DNA from: Verticiella alkaliphila
Lineage (GTDB): Bacteria; Pseudomonadota; Gammaproteobacteria; Burkholderiales; Burkholderiaceae_B
DNA length: 64,000 nt
NCBI RefSeq assembly: GCF_018904615.1
Contig: NZ_JADCNH010000021.1
Location: forward strand, 1-64,000
Direction: 5' to 3'
The position numbers and the translations under genes are program-made. Of the stretch, positions 10,430 to 18,398 are shown piece after piece. Numbering within the stretch: position 1 is the first letter of the stretch; each line of letters begins with the position of its first letter. The notes beneath the pieces are model-generated. The model saw nothing but the letters and a program-made list of their open reading frames with translations. It did not search any database and was not told the DNA's origin.

Positions 10430-13177
10430 TTAGACCTCAACTTGATTCAGCGTAGCCACCAAGTCGTTCAGGTCAACTTGACCCACGATCTTGACCAACA
10501 CATCGGAGTCGTCCAGCGTGGCTTCACCAAGGTTGGCGTACACATAGGTATCGCCACCGAAGGTGAACACAAACTGGTCGCCTTCTTTGGCGGCAACCTC
10601 AACCAGCGCCAGACCCAGGTCGTCCGTATCGGAGACAGTCGTGACTTCGAAGCTGCTCAGTTGGACGAAGGCGTCGAACCCGTCGCCTGCTTCGGTGTCG
10701 ACGTAGCCGACCACGAGCATGTCGAACGGCGTTTCCTCGGCGTCGTCATCTTCTGCGGCATCGAAGTCCATCAGCTTCAGGCCCGACACCGAGTCCATGG
10801 CACCAACCGTCGAGTTGGCAAGGCCAACCTGCGAGTAGCCTGCACCCAGCGTAATGGTCTCTTCTTCAGCATTGGCCGACAGATACTGGAATGCGCTCTG
10901 CTCGTCCAGGCCAGACACGTCGATCGTGACCAACGCGGAAGGTGCCAGCACGGCGTCGTCAAGATCACCCTCTTCGCCGGTCGAGAAGCCGTTGAACACG
11001 ATCACTGAGCCCGAGCCCGAAACCGTCAGCGTCGTGAGATTCTCGGCGTCAGCAGACAGCAGGACGAAATACGACGGCTCGAACTCGCTGTCGTCATCGC
11101 CTTCTTCCGGCCAATTGGTAACCAAGTCGACATTGGCAACTTCGAAGTCACCGCCCAGACGTGCTGCGGAGTCTTCCAGGCTCAGATTGACTACCGATGC
11201 GTTCGCGAGAATGTCGGCCTCGGCACCCTCAGCCACCTCGATCGACACCGCGCCGCCGAAAGCACTGCCTTCAACGTAGCCGGCTGCCGTAACAACCAGG
11301 TCTTGCTCGGTCACCAGGGTCTGCGTGGCGGAAGCCTTCGTCACCGTCGAAACTGCAGCGGTATCTTCGTCAACGCCGTCATCGCCAACAAACGTCAGCT
11401 GGCTGAACGAAGACAGGCGCGAAGCATCCACATCCACTGCGTTGTCGAACACGAGGTTATCGATGTTCGTCACGCCGGCCTTCAGGATGTTGTACTCACC
11501 AGCCGACACCAGACGAGCTTGGGTATTCAGTACGAGGGTATCGAAACCTTCGCCGCCGTTCACACGGTCACCCGAGACCAGCGTGCGATCGAACACGATG
11601 GTGTCGTCACCAGCACCAGAGCTGACGGTGGTTGCGCCAGCACGATCCACGATGATCGTGTCGTCACCTGCGCCCGTAGAAACGTTCTTCACGTTGCCTT
11701 CGGCTACGAAGAAGATGTCACCCGTGCTGGTCGAGGCGTCGACGGTGTCCAGCTTGCTGCCTTCGGAGTAAGCGTCAACGTCCAGATACGTATTAACTTG
11801 CGTCGTGACAGTCAGCGTCTGGACGTCGGTTTCAACGTACAGCTCGATTTCGTTCTCTTCCTCGCCCTCTTCGACGGCGGCCAGTTCACCGGTCACCAGC
11901 ACGCTCGACACCTTCTCGCCACCGGCGTAGATGTCAGCGTTCTCGACGTTCGACAGCTCAATGGCCACGTTGTCGAGTGCCTTGCCTTCCAGCGAGACGT
12001 CTGCGTATTCCACGTTCGTGAAGGAAGCTTCCACGCCAATCACGGTATCGCTGTCGATATCCAGATCGGCTTCGCCTTCGACATTGCTGAAATCGGCGAC
12101 GACGGTCGTGGCCTTACCAGCATTGACGTCGAGGGAGATGTCGCCGTCGACACCGTCAACGATCACGGCAACGGTCGTGGCGGCCTCAGCAGCGCTGACA
12201 TCGACAGTGGTGTCGCCTTCGAGGTTCTTGAAGCCAGCAGCCGTGGTGTCAGCCAGGTTCGCGACGTCAACGGCGGCGCCGTGTTGCCACAGTTCCTGCA
12301 CGCCGGTGAACTTGGAAGCGTCCAGCTGACCACCGCCGGTATTGAACTCTTGCGTAGCGGTGTTGAAGAGATTGATGACTTCGATGTTCTTGATGCTGAC
12401 GTTGGCAGGCAGAACGTTGTCGGTAGCCGCACCCGAGTAGATGTTCAGCGTGTCGCGGCCGGCGCCACCGTCGATGGAATCGAAGGCACCAAGGGTCTGC
12501 GAGGGCTCACCCGTGGCCGGGTTGACCGGCAGCGCGTTGAACACGTCATCGCCAGCCGTGCCCACGAGCTTGTCCACGCCCGGGGTCAGGAAGAAGCTTT
12601 GACCGCCACCCGTGGCGCTCGACAGTTTCGCCAGCGCAGCGTCGATGGAGGCCGGGTCTTCGTTCACGCCGTCCAGCACCTGGGCAGCGTTGAACTCTAG
12701 GTTCCCCAGGATCTGCGGATTGGAGTTTTCGAACTTGGCGAATTCCAGAGCGACCGTCGTGCGGTTCGTCAGGTACGCACCGTCGCGCTCGTCGTCATAG
12801 GCAGAGGCGATCACGATGCCGACCAGCTCAGCGCGGTCGATCGAACCGTTGTCCAGTTGGGCGATCCAGTAAGCACGGCCGGCCTCATCGGCGGCACGGC
12901 CCAGCACGTTTTGGTAGATCCAGTCGACGTACTCGCCGTTCGTGACCGATTCGCCCGAGGGGATTTCGCCCACGGTGCCGGCGTCAATGAAGATCTGAGC
13001 CGACAGTGCCTTGAAGGCGTTTTGCACGGCGGCGGGGTCATCACCTTGCTCGACGCCCAGCTGCTTGTACAGCGTGACGTAGTAGTTCATCGCCTGATAC
13101 TCGGGCGCGCGACCGAGGTACGACAGGAACAGTACAGCAACGTCTTCACGTGCGTCGACGGTGTCGATGATAGCCAT
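10430..13177 (-). CDS. DUF4214/RTX-like S-layer-type exoprotein, paralogue 2 (full length)
   Basis: A 915-residue acidic protein without a Sec signal peptide. Residues ~8-34 and ~83-106 are two DUF4214-like units (FLSYLGRAPEYQAMNYYV; YVDWIYQNVLGRAADEAGR). At ~199-215 comes TPGVDKLVGTAGDDVFNA, a segment typical of RsaA-like and RTX exoproteins, then GGAGRDT (~237). Several hundred residues of Val/Asp/Glu/Ala-rich beta-repeat follow, with GAGDDTI motifs and GGEGFDTLV. The end (FVFTFGGDTYVYAN to DVLVKIVGQVDLNDL) is the type found at the C-terminus of type I-secreted S-layer proteins. Calcium binding, type I secretion and a surface-layer or matrix role are inferred from these motifs. No T1SS genes lie in the window. 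ATG 13177 has CGGAG upstream and matches the paralogue. It has its own promoter and terminator. Confidence 0.8.
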   Translation of the reverse strand: MAIIDTVDAREDVAVLFLSYLGRAPEYQAMNYYVTLYKQLGVEQGDDPAAVQNAFKALSAQIFIDAGTVGEIPSGESVTNGEYVDWIYQNVLGRAADEAGRAYWIAQLDNGSIDRAELVGIVIASAYDDERDGAYLTNRTTVALEFAKFENSNPQILGNLEFNAAQVLDGVNEDPASIDAALAKLSSATGGGQSFFLTPGVDKLVGTAGDDVFNALPVNPATGEPSQTLGAFDSIDGGAGRDTLNIYSGAATDNVLPANVSIKNIEVINLFNTATQEFNTGGGQLDASKFTGVQELWQHGAAVDVANLADTTAAGFKNLEGDTTVDVSAAEAATTVAVIVDGVDGDISLDVNAGKATTVVADFSNVEGEADLDIDSDTVIGVEASFTNVEYADVSLEGKALDNVAIELSNVENADIYAGGEKVSSVLVTGELAAVEEGEEENEIELYVETDVQTLTVTTQVNTYLDVDAYSEGSKLDTVDASTSTGDIFFVAEGNVKNVSTGAGDDTIIVDRAGATTVSSGAGDDTIVFDRTLVSGDRVNGGEGFDTLVLNTQARLVSAGEYNILKAGVTNIDNLVFDNAVDVDASRLSSFSQLTFVGDDGVDEDTAAVSTVTKASATQTLVTEQDLVVTAAGYVEGSAFGGAVSIEVAEGAEADILANASVVNLSLEDSAARLGGDFEVANVDLVTNWPEEGDDDSEFEPSYFVLLSADAENLTTLTVSGSGSVIVFNGFSTGEEGDLDDAVLAPSALVTIDVSGLDEQSAFQYLSANAEEETITLGAGYSQVGLANSTVGAMDSVSGLKLMDFDAAEDDDAEETPFDMLVVGYVDTEAGDGFDAFVQLSSFEVTTVSDTDDLGLALVEVAAKEGDQFVFTFGGDTYVYANLGEATLDDSDVLVKIVGQVDLNDLVATLNQVEV
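12433..13177 (-). repeat. Long near-identical direct repeat, copy B (5' part of paralogue 2)
   Basis: Counterpart of 9310-10049. Both encode the DUF4214-like units and the TPGVDKLVGTAG segment, with long identical DNA runs. After GGAGRDT the two genes diverge. Confidence 0.75.
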
Positions 13178-13201
13178 GTGGGGAAAACTCCGTAGTAGAT
13201 G

Positions 13202-13218
13202 CCTTGTGATACACAAAG
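13202..13218 (-). promoter_or_regulatory. 5'-leader hairpin, paralogue 2
   Basis: On the minus strand CTTTGTG-TAT-CACAAGG forms a 7-bp stem (one G-T pair) with a 3-nt loop, in the same position as in paralogue 1. Three base pairs differ while pairing is kept, which suggests selection on structure. Confidence 0.6.
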
Positions 13219-13247
13219 CAGGAATCTGAGCGCATTAGCGCTGAGGA

Positions 13248-13290
13248 ATACTACGGAAGTTGTAAAACTGAAGCTGTGACCTGCATCACA
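13248..13290 (-). promoter_or_regulatory. CRP-type class II promoter of paralogue 2
   Basis: On the minus strand TGTGATGCAGGTCACA (13290-13275) is a perfect TGTGA-N6-TCACA dyad. TAGTAT (13253-13248) follows after exactly 21 bp, as in paralogue 1. The distance from the -10 box to the ATG is 70 bp in both. Confidence 0.75.
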
Positions 13291-13407
13291 AAAACGTCAA
13301 TTAGTTGCTTCCCGCGCAAGTTTTCGCAATTCGAGCCTGTGAGCAAGAACAAACGATGTTGCTAAGCATAAAAACGACGCGCAACTGTAACGTTTTGGTC
13401 ACAAAAA

Positions 13408-13432
13408 AGCGGGCGCCCTGAAGGCGCCCGCT
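13408..13432 (-). terminator. Rho-independent terminator of paralogue 3
   Basis: AGCGGGCGCC (13423-13432 read on the minus strand) pairs with its 10-bp complement at 13408-13417 across a 5-nt loop. The minus strand continues with TTTTTTG. It lies 31 bp beyond the paralogue-3 stop: a textbook intrinsic terminator. Confidence 0.92.
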
Positions 13433-13462
13433 GTACTACGTCAACCAACCCTGATCGATACC

Positions 13463-15802
13463 TTACACAAGCTGAAGATCGGTAGGCTGCTCAGGCGCAT
13501 CCTGCTGCAGTTGCTCTGCCGTGAACTCACCAGCCAGCTTCAGACCGAAGTCCTCGTTGTCAAAGCGGCCGTCGCTGTTCGCATCTGCGTACAGGTAGGT
13601 ATCGCCTTGGAACGTGAACACCAGCACGTCGGCATCGAACCCTTCATTGGCGTAAGCTGCTGCCGCATCCGCCCAAGCCTGATCCAGCGTGCTCACCCCA
13701 GATGCCAGCGTGTGGTCAGCCAAGGTGGCGCCTTCTGCATCGTCCTCGAAATACAGCTGGTCCACAAGACCACTATCGCTCTCGACCTTGAAGTTCTCAA
13801 TCGTATCCAGCGCGCCAACGGTCGACGAACCGTAGTCAAGATAGATGGCGGCACTGCCGGAACCCAGCGTCACCGTCTCTGCCACATCCGTGGCCAGGCC
13901 AACCGTCAGGTTGCCAGCGAAATCAGAAACGTCGATGGTCGAGAACTTACCGCCAATGTCGTTATTGAGGGACAGGCGGCCAGACTCCCCGGTCACAGTC
14001 AAGGTGCCATCTTCAGCGCCGACGGCGGCGGCATCAACCTCGAGGTTCAACGTCACCTCTGCCTGGGCCGGCGTGTCCTCACTTTCTTCGACGGCACCCG
14101 GCAGATCGACGTTCAGATTCACCGCGCCCGCGGCATTGCTCAGGACCAGGGTTTCGGGGTTGGTCGCAGCATCATCGCCGTTGTCGTACTGAGCCACGTA
14201 GATCGCCTGACCATCGGCCAAGTTCTGAACGGTGGCCGTACCAGAACCCTCGAACCAGAGAGAATCAAACCCGGTCAGCTGAGCAGCGTCCACAGACACT
14301 TCGGCCCCCTTGAACGCGAGCTGCTCGACGTTGCTCACGTTACCGAGCGCGAGATAGTCTTGCGTCTGGTATTGGCCACCAGTCGAGAGCACGACGGTGT
14401 CAGTGCCTTCGCCGCCATCAACGGAGTCGGACAGCGACAGCGCCCGATCCTCAAATACGATGCGATCGTCGCCAGAGCCGCCGGTGAAGCTCTTCACACC
14501 GTCGCCCATCTCATACCAGATGTCGCCGGTGGAGCCAGCGGCATTGACGGCAGTCACGCCGTTACCGTCGATCGACTCAATGCGCGCGTCAACAGCGGAA
14601 TTCAGTGTAAAAGTCCCAACATTTCCTGTTCCACTGTTGTTCACCGTCAGCGAGACGTAGGGAGCATCCTCGCCATCCTCCACCGCCGCAAGCTCGCCAG
14701 CAATCGTCACTTGGTTGAGGGAGCCACCTGCCACCGACAGATCCACCGACCCTTCATCATTGGCGACCACGTTGTCGAACGCCACCGTCGCGGTCGCTGC
14801 GGCGGCGTTGACGGTCAGCGTCTCAGCGGCCGTAAGATTGCCAAAGCCCGCGGCAGTATTGGCGCCGAGGTTATTCACCGTATCGGCACGGTTGTACTGC
14901 CAGACTTCCTCAGCTCCCTGGAAGCCTGCAGCGTTCACCCCGGTGCCATCCTTCAGGCCGAAGAGAGCACCATCGGTTTCCTCATCGGTGTTGTAGATGT
15001 TGATGACCTCTACGTTACGCACCGTGCCTTGCTGGACTGAATTCTTGCCCGCGCCATCGGTGTAGATATTCAGCGTGTCACGGCCAAGTCCACCGTCCAC
15101 CGTATCGAACTGGTTGAGCGTGTCAGCAGGCTGGCTGTTGGTCGGATCCACCGGCGTGGCGTTGAAGACGTCATCGCCACTGGTGCCGGTCAGATTGTCG
15201 GTACCCGGCGTCAACGTGAAGCTCTCGCCGCCACCCGTTGTGGCATACAGCTTTTGCAGGGCGGCATCGACCGACGCCGGATCATCCGTCACGCCCTCCA
15301 GAACCTGGGCGGCGTTGAACTCAAGGTTGGGCAGCAGGTTCGGATTGGAGTTTTCGAACTTGGCGAACTCTAGCGCTACCTCAGTGCGATTTGCCACGTA
15401 TGCAGCATCGCGTTCATCGCTCTCGGCAGCTCGCAGGATGATACCTACCAGCGCGGGACGTTCGATCGAGCCACTATCCAGCTGGGCGATCCAATACTCG
15501 CGACCTGCGGCATCGGCCTCGCGACCCAGCGCATTCTCGTAGATCCAGTCCACATATTGATCGTTGGAGAACGCGGGGCCGGTCGGCACTTCGCCGAAAC
15601 CGGAGGCATCCGTGTAGATAGTGGCGGCCAGTGCCTTGAAGGCGTTCTGCTGGGCGGCAGGGTCTTCACCCTGATCGGCCAGCAGCTGGTTGTAGACGCC
15701 AACGTAGTAGCTCATCGCCTGGAACTCGGGCGCTCGCTTCATGTAGGACAAAAAGAGCGACGCAACATCTTCGCGGGCTTGTTCGACCGAGACGCTTGCC
15801 AT
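13463..15802 (-). CDS. DUF4214/RTX-like S-layer-type exoprotein, paralogue 3
   Basis: A 779-residue acidic protein with the same plan as paralogue 2 but more diverged: DUF4214-like units (AREDVASLFLSYMKRAPEF; YVDWIYENALGREADAAGR), TPGTDNLTGTSGDDVFNA, GGLGRDTLNIYTD, a beta-rich body with GGSGDDRI and GGEGTDTVV, and the C-terminal segment VFTFQGDTYLYADANSDGRF. The last also resembles a calcium-binding DxNxDGxxD loop. No Sec signal peptide is seen, and type I export is inferred. ATG 15802 follows CACGGAG and gives the same MA(S/I) start as its paralogues. It has its own promoter upstream and its own terminator. Confidence 0.78.
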   Translation of the reverse strand: MASVSVEQAREDVASLFLSYMKRAPEFQAMSYYVGVYNQLLADQGEDPAAQQNAFKALAATIYTDASGFGEVPTGPAFSNDQYVDWIYENALGREADAAGREYWIAQLDSGSIERPALVGIILRAAESDERDAAYVANRTEVALEFAKFENSNPNLLPNLEFNAAQVLEGVTDDPASVDAALQKLYATTGGGESFTLTPGTDNLTGTSGDDVFNATPVDPTNSQPADTLNQFDTVDGGLGRDTLNIYTDGAGKNSVQQGTVRNVEVINIYNTDEETDGALFGLKDGTGVNAAGFQGAEEVWQYNRADTVNNLGANTAAGFGNLTAAETLTVNAAAATATVAFDNVVANDEGSVDLSVAGGSLNQVTIAGELAAVEDGEDAPYVSLTVNNSGTGNVGTFTLNSAVDARIESIDGNGVTAVNAAGSTGDIWYEMGDGVKSFTGGSGDDRIVFEDRALSLSDSVDGGEGTDTVVLSTGGQYQTQDYLALGNVSNVEQLAFKGAEVSVDAAQLTGFDSLWFEGSGTATVQNLADGQAIYVAQYDNGDDAATNPETLVLSNAAGAVNLNVDLPGAVEESEDTPAQAEVTLNLEVDAAAVGAEDGTLTVTGESGRLSLNNDIGGKFSTIDVSDFAGNLTVGLATDVAETVTLGSGSAAIYLDYGSSTVGALDTIENFKVESDSGLVDQLYFEDDAEGATLADHTLASGVSTLDQAWADAAAAYANEGFDADVLVFTFQGDTYLYADANSDGRFDNEDFGLKLAGEFTAEQLQQDAPEQPTDLQLV

Positions 15803-15833
15803 GTTCGAAATCTCCGTGGGGTGAGTCAGCTGT

Positions 15834-15848
15834 CCGTCAAAGGGACGG
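15834..15848 (-). promoter_or_regulatory. 5'-leader hairpin, paralogue 3
   Basis: CCGTC (minus strand, 15848-15844) pairs with GACGG (15838-15834) across a 5-nt loop, again between the start site and the ribosome-binding site. The stem is shorter than in paralogues 1 and 2. Confidence 0.4.
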
Positions 15849-15859
15849 TACAACGATGG

Positions 15860-15903
15860 ATACTATCGTTGCCCCAACGAGATTCGATGTGATGGCGATC
15901 ACA
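15860..15903 (-). promoter_or_regulatory. CRP-type class II promoter of paralogue 3
   Basis: On the minus strand TGTGATCGCCATCACA (15903-15888) is a perfect TGTGA-N6-TCACA dyad. TAGTAT (15865-15860) follows after 22 bp. The arrangement matches the other two paralogues although the flanking DNA has diverged. Confidence 0.75.
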
Positions 15904-15945
15904 ATCCCCATGTTTAAATTGCAGCCACGTATTTCCTGAAAGTTA

Positions 15946-16042
15946 CCCCTTGGAACCAAGGGGATTAGTACTTTTTAGGTACATTTAAGGTCCTCCCTGG
16001 GAAAGACTAGCGGGTTAAGGAAAACCCTTGTTTCTTACCCGC
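15946..16042 (-). terminator. Two hairpins downstream of nadE
   Basis: Beyond the nadE stop on the minus strand come GCGGGTAAG (16042-16034) pairing with CTTAACCCGC (16019-16010) with one bulge, then CCCCTTG/CAAGGGG (15946-15962, loop of 4). Neither has a clear U-run. They are a candidate 3' end for nadE. Confidence 0.4.
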
Positions 16043-16062
16043 GAAAATCCAGGAAGACCTGC

Positions 16063-16896
16063 TTACACAGGCCCCACTGGCAGCTCGCGCTTGTGCTGAC
16101 TGTTCCGATACGTGCGCAGGATGATCTCGGCAGATTTCGCACTCACAGCCTTGCCCTCGAGGAAGTCGTCGATCTCTTCATACGTCACCCCAAACGCCGC
16201 TTCGTCGGGCTTCTGCGGCGACAGGGATTCGAGATCGGCCGTGGGCACCTTGTTCACCAGGTTGTCCGGGGCGCCCAGCAAGGCAGCGCACGCGCGCACG
16301 CGGCGCTTGTTCAGCCCCGAGAGCGGCACTACATCGGCCGCCCCATCGCCAAACTTGGTGAAGAAGCCCATCAGGGCTTCCGCCGCGTGATCGGTGCCGA
16401 TCACGATGCCGTTATGGGCAGCGGCCACGGCGTACTGCGCCACCATGCGCTGGCGCGCCTTGATGTTGCCGTGTGCGAAATCTTCATGGCCGGGATCGCG
16501 AAAGGCCACGTCGCCGGTCTTGACGGCTTCGAGCATGCCATCGGCGGCGGGCTTGATGTTCACGGTCACGACCCGATCAGGCCGGATCACCTGGAGCGAG
16601 GCCTGCGCCTCGTCCTCATCGGCCTGCACGCCGTAAGGCAGGCGCATGGCGATGAACTGGGCCTGGCCGCCCTGCTCGCGGATGCGCTCCACGGCACGCT
16701 GGGCCAGGCAGCCGGCGGTGAGGGAATCCACGCCGCCGCTGATGCCGAGCACATAGGTCTGCAGGCCGCTGCTGCGCAGGTAATCCGCGAGGAACGCCAC
16801 ACGGCGCTCGACTTCGGCGGCGGCATCGAATGCATCGCTCACGCCCAGTACGCGTGCGATCTCCCGTTGTTGGGCGAGTTGCTGATCGGCAGACAT
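16063..16896 (-). CDS. nadE: Ammonia-dependent NAD(+) synthetase
   Basis: A 277-residue cytoplasmic enzyme that adenylates nicotinate adenine dinucleotide and amidates it to NAD+. The ATP-pyrophosphatase P-loop SGGVDS is at residues 53-58. The length fits the short, ammonia-dependent form with no N-terminal glutaminase domain. Later conserved segments [22 protein letters not shown] and KVPTADL are intact. ATG 16896 is the only good start. It follows a gene for an NMN-deamidase-like protein on the same strand (65-bp gap), which suggests a small NAD recycling unit. Confidence 0.96.
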   Translation of the reverse strand: MSADQQLAQQREIARVLGVSDAFDAAAEVERRVAFLADYLRSSGLQTYVLGISGGVDSLTAGCLAQRAVERIREQGGQAQFIAMRLPYGVQADEDEAQASLQVIRPDRVVTVNIKPAADGMLEAVKTGDVAFRDPGHEDFAHGNIKARQRMVAQYAVAAAHNGIVIGTDHAAEALMGFFTKFGDGAADVVPLSGLNKRRVRACAALLGAPDNLVNKVPTADLESLSPQKPDEAAFGVTYEEIDDFLEGKAVSAKSAEIILRTYRNSQHKRELPVGPV

Positions 16897-16961
16897 ACGA
16901 AATCACTCCCTTCGATGATGTTGGATGGCAGGCCCGCCCCGCGCGGGCCGTGGCCGGGGGT

Positions 16962-17450
16962 TCAAGGGCGCTTCGCGCCATAGTAGAACGGAATACGGGA
17001 CAAGGCGTAGGCAGCGGCGGCCTCGCGCACTGCATGGCGGTCGCCGGGAAAACGCCGGGTTTCCACGTGCACCACGGCCGGGTCATCGCCGCACTGATAG
17101 GCCCAGGCAAAGCATTGCGTGCCGGGCGCGACGCCATCAGCACCATCGTCGGCCACGCCCGTGTTGGCGACGGCCACATTGGCGCGACTCGCCGCGAGAG
17201 CGCCGATGGCCATCTCGCGCGCCACGTCTTCACTGGTCAAGCCGGCACGCTCGATGGTCTCGGCACGCACGGCGAGGCACCGCTGCTTGGCCTCAGGGGA
17301 ATAGACGACGAACGCGCAATCCAGCAACTGCCCTGCCCCGGGCACCTCGGCCAGGGTGGAGGCGATCAGGCCGGCGGTGCAGGATTCGGCCGTGACCAGC
17401 AGCAGTTCGTTCTCCTGCATGAAATCGACAAGCGACTGTTCGGGCGACAT
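16962..17450 (-). CDS. pncC: CinA-type nicotinamide-nucleotide amidohydrolase
   Basis: A 162-residue protein made of the CinA C-terminal domain alone. The signature TAESCTAGLIASTLAEVPGA is at ~22-41, followed by VVYSPEAKQRCL and VAVANTGVADDGADG. Family members hydrolyse nicotinamide mononucleotide to nicotinate mononucleotide and ammonia, recycling NMN released by DNA ligase. Its place upstream of the ammonia-dependent nadE supports that role. ATG 17450 is chosen over an open frame up to 17498 because GGGAAG lies upstream and the domain begins there. The domain assignment is firm; the exact activity is inferred. Confidence 0.85.
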   Translation of the reverse strand: MSPEQSLVDFMQENELLLVTAESCTAGLIASTLAEVPGAGQLLDCAFVVYSPEAKQRCLAVRAETIERAGLTSEDVAREMAIGALAASRANVAVANTGVADDGADGVAPGTQCFAWAYQCGDDPAVVHVETRRFPGDRHAVREAAAAYALSRIPFYYGAKRP

Positions 17451-17561
17451 GGCGGCTTCCCAAGCTGTGAACACGGGGTCGCCTCGTGCAAAGGGCATGC
17501 CCTGGGCGTGTGCGCCCCATCCTGTACGATGCCAGCCATGATCTCTTACCCATCCGTCCTC

Positions 17562-18392
17562 ATGCGCCGTCTCTTTCTACTCGTCGTTACGCTGTGCGCC
17601 CTGGGCACTGCCCACGCCAACACCTTCATCGAGCGCCTGCTCGACCGCCGCGTGCCGGGCGGGGTTGCCGTCGTGGACCTGGGCAACCCGGGCCAGCCGC
17701 CCCGGGCCACTTTCCAGGGCAAGCCCGTGATGGTGCTGCGCGACGGCGAGCGCTGGATCGCTGTGGTCGGGATTCCGCTGGACACCACCCGCGGCAACCA
17801 GACGCTGCAGGTCACCGGCGGGAGCACGCCACGGATCGAGTTCGACGTCGGTACGCGTCACTATGCCGAGCAGCACATCAAGCTTGCGAACCAGCGGCAG
17901 GTGACGCCCAATCCGGACGACACACGGCGCATCGAACGCGAACTCGCTGAGCAGCAGGCGGCCTATCGCACGTTCACGCCGGGCACGCCCAGCAATGTGT
18001 TCCTGGATCGGCCCGTCGACGGCCGTCTTTCGAGCCCGTTCGGCCTGCGCCGCGTGTTCAATGGTCAGCCCCGCAATCCGCATTCAGGGCTGGATTTCGC
18101 CGTGCCCACGGGCACCCCGATCAAGGCGCCGGCCGCTGGCCGCGTGATCCTCGTCGGCGATTACTTCTTCAACGGCAAGACGGTGTTCGTCGACCACGGG
18201 CAGGGGCTGATCAGCATGTTCTGCCACCTGTCGGTAATCGACGTCAAGGTGGGCGACACGCTGGCCCGCGGCGGCGTGCTCGGCAAGGTAGGGGCCACCG
18301 GGCGCGCCACGGGCCCTCACCTGCACTGGAACGTGAGCCTTAACGACGTGCGCGTCGACCCTTCGATCTTCATCGACGCGTACAAGCCCTGA
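17562..18392 (+). CDS. M23 family (LytM-type) metallopeptidase, exported
   Basis: A 276-residue protein with a signal peptide (MRRLFLLVVTLCALGTAHA, residues 1-19). An N-terminal beta-rich half is followed by a LytM/M23 zinc endopeptidase domain from ~150. Zinc and catalytic residues are visible: His174 and Asp178 (HSGLD), His222 (CHLS), and His253/His255 (HLH). M23 enzymes cut peptide cross-links in peptidoglycan in the periplasm. All ligands are present, so it is likely active rather than an EnvC-type activator. The start is uncertain: ATGs at 17529, 17538 and 17562 are all in frame and none has a good ribosome-binding site. I chose 17562 for its compact signal peptide. Confidence 0.9.
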   Translation: MRRLFLLVVTLCALGTAHANTFIERLLDRRVPGGVAVVDLGNPGQPPRATFQGKPVMVLRDGERWIAVVGIPLDTTRGNQTLQVTGGSTPRIEFDVGTRHYAEQHIKLANQRQVTPNPDDTRRIERELAEQQAAYRTFTPGTPSNVFLDRPVDGRLSSPFGLRRVFNGQPRNPHSGLDFAVPTGTPIKAPAAGRVILVGDYFFNGKTVFVDHGQGLISMFCHLSVIDVKVGDTLARGGVLGKVGATGRATGPHLHWNVSLNDVRVDPSIFIDAYKP

Positions 18393-18398
18393 CCGCGG

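Noticed and set aside
10147-15903. FNR sites in front of the DUF4214 genes
   Set aside because: FNR sites are TTGAT-N4-ATCAA. The dyads here are TGTGA-N6-TCACA, the CRP form.
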